64,000 nt of DNA from the NCBI GenBank assembly GCA_050084515.1, contig CM114271.1, positions 20,770,001-20,834,000 on the forward strand, given 5' to 3'. The first letter of the stretch is position 1. Each line of letters opens with the position of its first letter. Position numbers and translations under genes: made by a program. This DNA is from Blasia pusilla. Its lineage: Eukaryota > Marchantiophyta > Marchantiopsida > Blasiales. The notes beneath the pieces were generated by a model, which was not told where the DNA came from, made no database searches, and saw only the letters and a program-made list of their open reading frames with translations. Below are positions 57,101-64,000 of the stretch, in pieces.

Positions 57101-57569
57101 AGCCAATACATAAGTTTTTGCCGTAGGGAACAAGGGTTTGCATGCTTCAGCAAGCTTCTCATACTCATCTATATGCAGGGTCATTGGTTCTTCATACGAC
57201 ACATCTGGTTCTGGTAATTCATCTCCTGGGATAGACATATCACCAATTCCATACTCGTGTATATGGTCATATTTCTGAAAAAATATCATTGAGCATTCTA
57301 TGAATGTCAATTTGCTCATCTAAACCGACAATGGGAGAACTTTCCCGGCTATCCATATTGAAGGTTGGGGCTGATTGCATAAACTTATCCTCTTGACTTC
57401 TTTTTTCAGCTTGATCATGCACAAGCCACTCTTCATCTGAAGAGTCCCATCCATCTCTAGATTTTGACACCCTGCAGAGGTGCGAACATCCATTTCTTCT
57501 AAAATGGGCTTCCACCTTGGGGATGGACATCGTAGCCCCACCCTTACACTCATTGCATGGGCACCGCAA
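54107..57569 (-). pseudogene. CACTA TNP2 transposase with DUF4218 and DUF4216 domains
   Basis: Read on the minus strand. The transposase-associated N-terminal domain (57569-57267) begins MRCPCNECKGG. The Transposase_21 core (57200-56459) shows YNSIHACPTGCVLFRGDLAD, ICPLCGKRRFRKMG, LRHFPVIPRLRRMFRC, FRFGLALDGVNPFSDK and WSTWPVLVVNYNMLPWL. A stop-rich continuation to 55600 includes CTWRKNISENLVKTLFGVKD. DUF4218 follows: LKSHDFHVFIQQVLPYCIRG at 55594-55331, then MTHLLIHVIEELDICGPVAC and RWMYPMEWYM at 55276-54977. DUF4216 (54850-54107) has NCLYSYVGVLVNIILLDYGL, then DKERFLSANL and PFLFPSQVQQVFYGD. The order is that of canonical plant TNP2. Stops and frameshifts around 57300, 56460-55600 and 55330 inactivate this copy. 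Confidence 0.92.
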
Positions 57570-57599
57570 TCTTTACGGCCTAATATACTAGCTCATGCG

Positions 57600-58214
57600 C
57601 TTTCCCTCTGCCATAACTTGGAATCATGTGCATTCACTCTATCTGGGTGGTTCAAGTCCATTCTAAAGGGTATTTGAGTGGGTCCTCGCAAACTGTAAAC
57701 TGTAATATTCCAAACACATCGACAACCATCCCATATTTGCTTCAATAACCATCTCAAAAAATAATAGTTGAGATGCTATCATCAAGGAAAAATGTCTATC
57801 CATACAAAACCAACACAAGCATGATATGGCAGATATACCTAACATGGGACTTATCTCGGTTGAGATCTTAGTTGTCACTAAAGAGGCTCACTGGTGTGGT
57901 CCAACTCTCGCAAATCACGTTCCTGCAAAAAGGTAGCATCTCCATGTTTAAAATATACCTCGTTTTTCTGATAGCTATTGTTCATCCTCTGAATTGGTGT
58001 CGTTGGTCCGCTGAAATTACAGAAATAAATAAGTTTGAAGATCGGGTAAAGGATAATATAGTACATCCATATGGATTGTATAACATTTTATATTACAAGC
58101 TTTAACATATTGACGTTACATCCACTCGTGTGACAATGAATTTAATTATTTCAGAAGTTTTTTCTTGTACACCATGATAGTCTAAAATAAATTTGCTTAT
58201 CATATAAAACCAGT
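57600..58214 (-). other. 5' flank of TNP2 toward the CACTA right end
   Basis: The minus strand has a possible short first exon MDLNHPDRVNAHDSKLW just before the TNP2 domain. The rest is AT-rich, without a dense ATGACT array. The last bases (ATCATATAAAACCAGT) resemble the inverted terminus of this element. Confidence 0.4.
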
Positions 58215-59217
58215 TGCGCCCCTACTCTCCTTGAACGTCAATCTTTAGTGTTGCCGAAGCGTGCGTTCAGTAGGTCACGAACTCATCGCCGATCTGCATC
58301 CAAACACGCACTCTCGTTAGTCGGGTTTGGGCCAACCGGCATTCCAACCCACCGAGTCCTCAACTCGGTGTCTCATCAAGCTCAACCTTCCTTAGTTCCT
58401 AGCTTCCAAAACATGGCAAGTCCTTCAAGACTTGGAACAGACTTCCTGGTTAGTCCAGGGATCTAAAACGGCACTTGCGCGCCTAGCGATCCCAGCTGTT
58501 CAACGGTCCTCGGGTGAGTTCCGAACCGAGACCCAAGTAATTGAGTCGCGGAGTGGAATCCAAGAGGGATGTCTAAAATCGCCTCACTGGACTTGGTGCA
58601 GGTTTTCCAACCCAACCCCCAAACTCGCGTTCCGTTCCATGCCCTTGAGCCGCCCCGTGGCGCCCAAAGTGGGGTTTGGGTTCCAAGCACTCTCGGAAAC
58701 CTTCCCTCTTACTAGTACTTCTGGGGTTCTCCAATAACCCCTCCCCTTTGGGAAAAGAGGGTCGGCCCTTCATTGTGGCCCTCAACCCGACTCCACTTAC
58801 AGTCGTTTTCGGGTTGTATCTCAGCCGCTGCTTATGCGTTTGTAGCAATCTTTGGTGCGTTAGGACTGACTCTTCATAAGCTTTCCAACGCACCTTTATT
58901 TGCTCCAAAAGCATCTTGGCGCTAAAAGTTATGGCCATAAATACAATCGGAAACTCTCAAACGCTAGTGGCGTTCCAAATCCGGATCTTTCCTTTGGCAA
59001 CCCACTTCCTAGACTCGACTTCTTTCAAGTCTCATTCCGCGTTTGGTCCAGGTTTCTCAGTCACGACCATAACACCTGAAACGCGACTCCTCGCTTGCTC
59101 GCGCCTCGCCTTGTCTCCTCTTTGAGACAACTCCAACGCAAGAAACCATCTTAGCGTGAGCCCGCTAATGTTCCGATGTTCCGCTTGGCACTTTGTTTGG
59201 TCATGAGGGTCGCGACA
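58215..59217 (-). repeat. 3' LTR of Ty3 chromovirus B, 1003 bp
   Basis: On the minus strand it starts TGTCGCGACCCTCATGACC and ends GGAGAGTAGGGGCGCA. It is homologous end to end with the A LTR but clearly diverged, so A and B are separate insertions. A purine-rich AAAAGAGGGGTGAG directly precedes it, a typical polypurine tract (about 59218-59231). Confidence 0.85.
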
Positions 59218-59231
59218 CTCACCCCTCTTTT
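59218..59231 (-). other. Polypurine tract of chromovirus B
   Basis: AAAAGAGGGGTGAG on the minus strand lies immediately before the LTR, where plus-strand DNA synthesis is primed in LTR retrotransposons. Confidence 0.65.
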
Positions 59232-59234
59232 AGA

Positions 59235-59905
59235 GGTTGATGCCCTCATCGACACAAACTTTTATTATGTCAAGTCTCTTGGGCAGCCTACCCCTTGACA
59301 TTGAATTGCGTTCTGGTGGCTAACCCGCAATTCCTCTTAGTCTCTAGTTGTCGCTTTGCCCCACTTAGAATTATTAGCCTCTCCTCTTTGATAAGCCTGG
59401 ACTAGTTCCAAGGAACTAACCTATCAAATAAGCTAACTAAGTGTGCAACCTTAGACTCTTTTGACTCATAACTGTAAACATCACACTTGTTTACCTGGTC
59501 CACAAATCGTACTACTATTGGGTCGCTCTCGTATTTGACTTAGGCACGTCACTAAGTTTACTTATGTGGCCACAAGTAAGATCACCCCAAGCCCCAAGAC
59601 AGACTTTATCTGCCCCGCCGACGCTAGGGCGAGCCCGAGTGTAATCCAACACAAGGTCCTATTCTAGGTGCCTATCCACATACGAGCTCTCACCTCAAAT
59701 ACTCCTTGTGTGTCCTCTTGTCATACATTCTACGCTTATGATGAACGACTCATAGCCATGCACTACCACATACAAATTGCAATCAACACTGGTATCGAAT
59801 CTCCAAATCCATACACTCCTTTATTGCAACACTAGCATATTCTAGTTACAACGGCCTTTGGCCCAAGATTCCACTGGTTACAAGTCATGTCTCTAGCTTC
59901 TCCTT
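59235..59905 (-). other. 3' untranslated region of chromovirus B
   Basis: About 650 bp of non-coding sequence between the chromodomain stop and the polypurine tract, collinear with 49690-50380 of element A. Such a long 3' region is a feature of this family. Confidence 0.6.
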
Positions 59906-59908
59906 GTA

Positions 59909-60256
59909 CTAACGTATGTGCTTCGCTTGTGTTCGCTTGAAGTCACGCAACAACTCTTGCGCGTGTTCCAAATCCGCCTCCGCAATCCAAGTCGCCTCCT
60001 TCACATGGTAGCCCTTCCATTTTACCAAGTATTCATACTTGTTGGCCTGACGCCTCGAACGTAAGATGGTCTCCACCTCAAACTCCGGCTCTTCATTTAC
60101 GATGACCGGGTGCGGTCTCACCACCTGTCTCCGCGCGTAACGTCCATTATCTTGAAGATATTTCTTCAACAATGACATATGAAAGGTCGGGTGAATCTTG
60201 AACTCGTCCGGTAGCCTCAACGTATACACATCCTCAAACGGGTTTGCCACAATCAC
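59909..60256 (-). CDS. Integrase C-terminus and chromodomain of chromovirus B (open segment)
   Basis: This 115-codon open segment contains the integrase tail (YTLRLPDEFKIHPTFHMSLL KKYL) and an unbroken chromodomain: FEVETILRSRRQANKYEYLV, then KWKGYHVKEATWIAEADLEH and AQELLRDF. The aromatic positions expected for a methyl-lysine cage are partly visible (Y in EYLV, W in KWKGY, W in TWI). Chromodomains of this type bind methylated histone H3 and direct integration into heterochromatin. It is the best preserved part of B; the same part of A is frameshifted. The upstream polyprotein is broken, so it is not expressed as such. Confidence 0.85.
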   Translation of the reverse strand: MIVANPFEDVYTLRLPDEFKIHPTFHMSLLKKYLQDNGRYARRQVVRPHPVIVNEEPEFEVETILRSRRQANKYEYLVKWKGYHVKEATWIAEADLEHAQELLRDFKRTQAKHIR

Positions 60257-63100
60257 ATACGGTCCAAAGATACTTCTGGCAGTTTTTCGCAGACAACTCT
60301 TTCGGAAGAGTGAGGTTTGTTACACTCAACCACACTTGTTCTCCAACTTGGAATCGTACTTGGCGCCGACTTTTGTAAGCATGCTTAACGTACCTCATTT
60401 GAGCCTTTCGCGCGCTCTTCTCGTTCGCATCTCTACCAACAAACCTTCGCTGCCGCTTGTCGTGTTCATGCCAATGAAGTACCCTTCAAAGGGCTAGATC
60501 AAGAGGCCCTTTTCATGGCCCATCCGCCTCGTGGGTGGAAAAGATCAAACTCAGCTTGGTCTTAAACCTTCGAACAAGTGCTTCCAGTTAAAGCACCGGT
60601 AAACTTTGATCCCAATCTGAAACAATGCTCCTCGGCAAACCATGAGCACGCCACCAACTATCGAGGAATGGTTGCGCCGTCGATACGCCGTTATGGAATC
60701 CACCGTCGGCACGAATCTTGCCAACTTGCTAAACCGATCAACAATCACAAGTATAGCGTTGTATCCCTCGATTCGGAAGACTCGTGATGAAATCCATACT
60801 CACACTTTGCAAGGGTCCTTGTGGGATCGGCAAGGGATGCAAGCAAGCCCATTTCTTATCATAAGAGACTCGATTCGCTGGCGGTGTCACACAAGTCTTC
60901 ACATATTGAGCAACATCCTCTTTCATATTGAGCCAAAATCTTGTAACAGCCTAGCGAGATTTCTCTCCTTTATGTCCGCCAAGGGCCCGTCGTGACATTC
61001 CGCTAACACCTTGGTTCGCATCTCCGCCTTGCCCTACATAGATCCTACTCTATTTGAACCTTAGTAAACCGTGTTTCAAACTTATGTTGGCCACCTTCTC
61101 ACCCCGCTTCAACTTCCTCAGGTATTCCCTCGCTTGAGCATCCTTCATATATCCTTCACTTAATCCTTCTTTCCAGATCTGTTTCTTTAGGGAACATTGC
61201 TCTCAAGACTGTGGTCGTCGATGGCATGTGTTCCTCCTTGCGACTTAATGCATCCGGAATCACATTATCTTTACTCGGCTTGTGAATCAACTCAACATCC
61301 ATCAACGCCAAGGTATCATGCCATCGCAGCTTGTTTCGGTGTCACTCGATCCTGGGTCTCAAAATACTTGAGTGATATATTATCGGTGAATACTCGAGTC
61401 CTGTGGAGCCCTAGATAATGCCGCCACTTCCTCAAGCAATGTACCACCGCGAACAACTCTTTCTCGTGAGTAGGCCATCTCCTTTCAGTATCGCTAAGCC
61501 TCTTGCTCTCATATGCCACCGGTCTTCCTTCTTGCACAAACATTCTTGCAACCGCGAAATCACTAGCATCGGTATGCACCTCGAACGGTTTGTCAAATTC
61601 GCTGACTTCAACACCGGTTCTCGCGATAGAATTTGCTTCACTCGGTTGAATGCCTCATTTACTTCCTGGGTCCAAGTCGTGTTGGAAAACTTTGCTGTCC
61701 AATCCGTGAGAGGTCTAACAATTCCCGAAAAGTTTTTCACATAAGTACGATAAAACTGCACCGCACCTATGAACCTCCTCATCCCCTTTACAGTGGATGT
61801 GGGTTCCCACTCGGAAATCGCCGTCACCTTCTCCATGTCTAGACTGACGCCATCTAAACTCACCACGTGACCCAAGAATTTGATCTTACTCAAACCAAAT
61901 TCGCTCTTCTCTACATTCGCATACAGCTGATTTTCCCTTAGCTTAGACAAGACCGCTCTTACATGTCAAACGTGCTCCTCTAGTGACTTCGAATAGATAA
62001 GTATGTCATCGATATAGATGATAACATACTCATCCATTTCCTTGTGAAAAATGGAGTTCATCAATGTGGTGAACGCCGGAGGCGCGTTACATAGACCAAA
62101 AGGCATCACTACAAACTCAAAGGAACCGTATCTCAAATCCCCGCACGCAATCTTCTCCACATCCGCCGGCGCAATCCGCAATCCGACCGTAATATCCTAA
62201 CTTTAAGTCAATCCTACTGAAATATCTCGCGCCTGCTAGCCTATCAAAGAGATCATCTATCCTCGGAAGAGGATTATTGTTCCGAACCGTCACTTTGTTC
62301 AATGCACGGTAATCAACACACAGCCTCATCTTTCCATCCTTCTTCTTTACAAAGAGAACAGGTGCTCCATAAGGTGACTTGCTAGTCCTAATGTAACCCT
62401 TTTCCAAAAGCTCACTTAGCTGCTTTTTGAACTCAAGAAGTTCCTCCTGATTCAACCTATATGGTGCTTTTGAAGGCGGTTGGGAACCGGGTATGATCTC
62501 TATCTTATGATCTACGGCTCTATGCGGCGGAAATTCAGTCGGAAGCTCGTTTGTCAAGACATCCTCAAACTCCTTGACCACTTCCTGGAGTGGTTCTGGG
62601 ACTTCCTTCACAGCAGTGTCGTGATCTCTGCGTATTCTGCTTGTAGCCTCCTCCACTTGTCTCATCAAGCAGAGAAATCCATCCTCCAACTCGCCATGCT
62701 CCTCCCAGATCGAGTTCACTAACTCCATTTTCGCTGAACCTCACGGACCAACCGCACTCAGAACCGTTTGTTTTTAGCAAGACGCTCAACCTCAAGGGTC
62801 TACGTCTTAACCCCACCTCATACGCATCTAGGAATGTATTCCCCAAAAATCCGTCATTGCCATCCATTTCGCACACAGTGAAATTCTCCTTCAACTCGAA
62901 TACCCCGATCCCATTGTCAAACCCAAGACCAAATCGAAGTCCGATGAGACTTGCCTCAAATCCTACTCAAATGGGCTCGTCCGCCTTAGAGGTAGATGCC
63001 CAGCCTTCCTTCACGATTTCGGCTTAGGAAGGAGGCGAAGCACCTGTATCCACGAGCAACAACACATCGCGATCAGCAATCTTGGATCTTAGGTACACCA
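60257..63100 (-). pseudogene. Ty3 chromovirus B: protease, RT, RNase H, integrase
   Basis: On the minus strand: protease motif DVLLLVDTGASP near 63070 and GNTFLDAYEV near 62830. RT at 62728-61432 shows [57 protein letters not shown] at 62005-62016 and FLGHVVSLDGVSLDMEKV. RNase H at 61579-61316 starts MHTDASDFAVARMFVQEGRP. Integrase shows MKEDVAQYVKTC near 60920, VSMDFITSLP near 60800 and MIVDRFSKLARFVPT near 60740. Frameshifts and stops are frequent, particularly in integrase. It shares the A family's domain order and most motifs. Confidence 0.9.
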
Positions 63101-63171
63101 AATTGTGCGCCCTCTTGGTGAATTGAAGGGACGTCTGAGATCGCCAATGATGCTTAGCAAAGCAAAGGCAA

Positions 63172-64000
63172 TCATACTCCCATTACTAACCTTGGTTTGA
63201 ACACCCTTTCGAAAGGTGCCTTGCCACGCTTGTAGCATACGACCTTGCCGTTCCTCGACTTTGAGTGTTGTCCTCCTTTCGGCCGCATGAAGTTCCACTC
63301 GCTTTGCCGGGCGCATTTACTCTCCTGGTTCGTCTTGGCCCCACCCCAGCCTCTTTTGAACGCCTCCTTATTTTTCGACTTCTTCAAAAACTTTTGGCTC
63401 GAAGGGTTTCGGTTTGGACCTCATCGTCTAATCCGCCCGCTTAGCTTCGTGGAAGGTCCGCTTTGGTCTCTCTGGCAACGCCAAGATTCGATAAAGGGCC
63501 TTTTCAGCCGCCGGGCTTGAGTCCACTAATGAAGATAGCCTTCTTTGCGTGCTCATCCATCTTTGGACAAGAAGTCGGGCCGACTAAACTCCCTCACATA
63601 CGCACTTAAGGAACCATCCGATCCGACGCATTCCACCGTGTCGCGAACCCTTGGTACTCCGGAGTGAACCGATCCCCAATCAACTCCTTGAACTCCTCCC
63701 AACTCAGAGGTGACTCGCCGCCCAGATATTCCTCTCGTTGAGTTGTCCACCATTGTAGAGCATGATCCTTCAGAAGAGTAACGGCTACCGTCACCTTGTC
63801 GCTCGCCAGCCCTCCCTCGGCATGGGCCTGATTCGAGCCTGTGAAGGAAATCCTTCACTTTCATGAGCGCCCACTCCAGTTGAATGGCGGGCAGGTGTAA
63901 ATCTTCTTGCAGAGCTTTTTGCCCGCACCGGTTTCGAGTGGCCTCTAACTCGCAATCCGCTTGCTTTGTGGGACATCCGCTCCACCAACACCTTCAACAA
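63172..64000 (-). pseudogene. Ty3 chromovirus B: gag, cut by the window edge
   Basis: The minus strand reads VAVTLLKDHALQWWTTQREE, then LSWEEFKELIGDRFTPEYQ (63794-63640), matching the gag core of A. The zinc knuckle near 63235 is degraded: VVCYKRGKAPFERVF has lost the second Cys and the His. The first gag residues, primer-binding site and 5' LTR lie beyond 64000. Confidence 0.85.

Larger units (their letters stand above)
41230..58214 (-). mobile_element. Large CACTA transposon of the autonomous type, interrupted by two Ty3 elements
   Basis: The left end is CACTAGGAGAAATCCCTGG followed by TTTTATGACT, preceded by CAT as candidate target site. An ATGACT/AGTCAT array follows to ~41950. On the minus strand the element carries TNP2 (57569-54107) and a second TNPA/TNP1-like ORF (about 53.6 kb down to 42368). 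Near the right, ATCATATAAAACCAGT (58199-58214) resembles the inverse of its terminus but is cut by chromovirus B before the CACTA word, so the true end lies beyond the window. Chromovirus A (44039-50387) splits the second ORF. All genes contain stops or frameshifts, so this copy is not expected to be active. Confidence 0.8.

Noticed and set aside
1-64000. CRISPR array, bacterial operons, rRNA or tRNA genes
   Set aside because: No regularly spaced identical repeats, no operon-like gene packing with ribosome-binding sites, and no cloverleaf or rRNA core word that I could recognise. The only tRNA-related signals are retrotransposon primer-binding sites.

Overview
This window looks like repeat-rich nuclear DNA of a land plant. 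The evidence is one intact oleosin gene plus a dense set of plant-type transposons: Ty3 chromoviruses, Ty1/copia, En/Spm-CACTA, Mutator-like MITEs and a non-LTR element. The style of the repeats hints at a seed-free plant (fern, lycophyte or bryophyte), but I cannot fix the species. There is no sign of bacterial or organellar DNA.

Layout. 1-2.5 kb: an LTR-like repeat and diverged tandem repeats. 3-5 kb: two long unrecognised minus-strand ORFs. 5.8-7.2 kb: the oleosin gene, the only clearly intact host gene. 7.2-9.4 and 12.9-15.9 kb: low-copy-looking DNA with striking hairpins. 9.5-11.5 kb: a decayed non-LTR retrotransposon with a restriction-like nuclease module. 16-19 kb: AT-rich filler with an LTR fragment. 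19.3-27.9 kb: a nest of MITEs and LTRs around a degraded Ty3-type element that carried a cytosine-C5 methyltransferase-like region upstream of reverse transcriptase and a PHD finger downstream of integrase. 29.1-31.8 kb: a 3'-truncated copia element whose gag is split by an LTR. 33.3-34.3 kb: a solo LTR. 34.5-39.7 kb: a complete-ended non-autonomous CACTA element with CGT target duplications that has captured intron-containing pieces of a histidine-phosphatase (CA1P phosphatase-like) gene. 40.5 kb: a Mutator-type MITE with perfect 9-bp target duplications. From 41.2 kb to beyond the right edge: a large CACTA element of the autonomous type (TNP2 with DUF4218/DUF4216, plus a second TNPA/TNP1-like ORF). 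It is interrupted by Ty3 chromovirus A (44.0-50.4 kb, plus strand) and by chromovirus B (58.2 kb to the edge, minus strand).

How it fits together. The two CACTA elements share related termini and subterminal ATGACT/AGTCAT arrays, so the large one is a plausible source of transposase for the gene-capturing one. The Ty3 element with methyltransferase and PHD modules is the most unusual item: it would have combined replication, DNA methylation and chromatin reading in one transposon. The copy here is scrambled and full of stops. Nearly every transposon gene in the window is dead by frameshift, stop or truncation; the oleosin gene is not.
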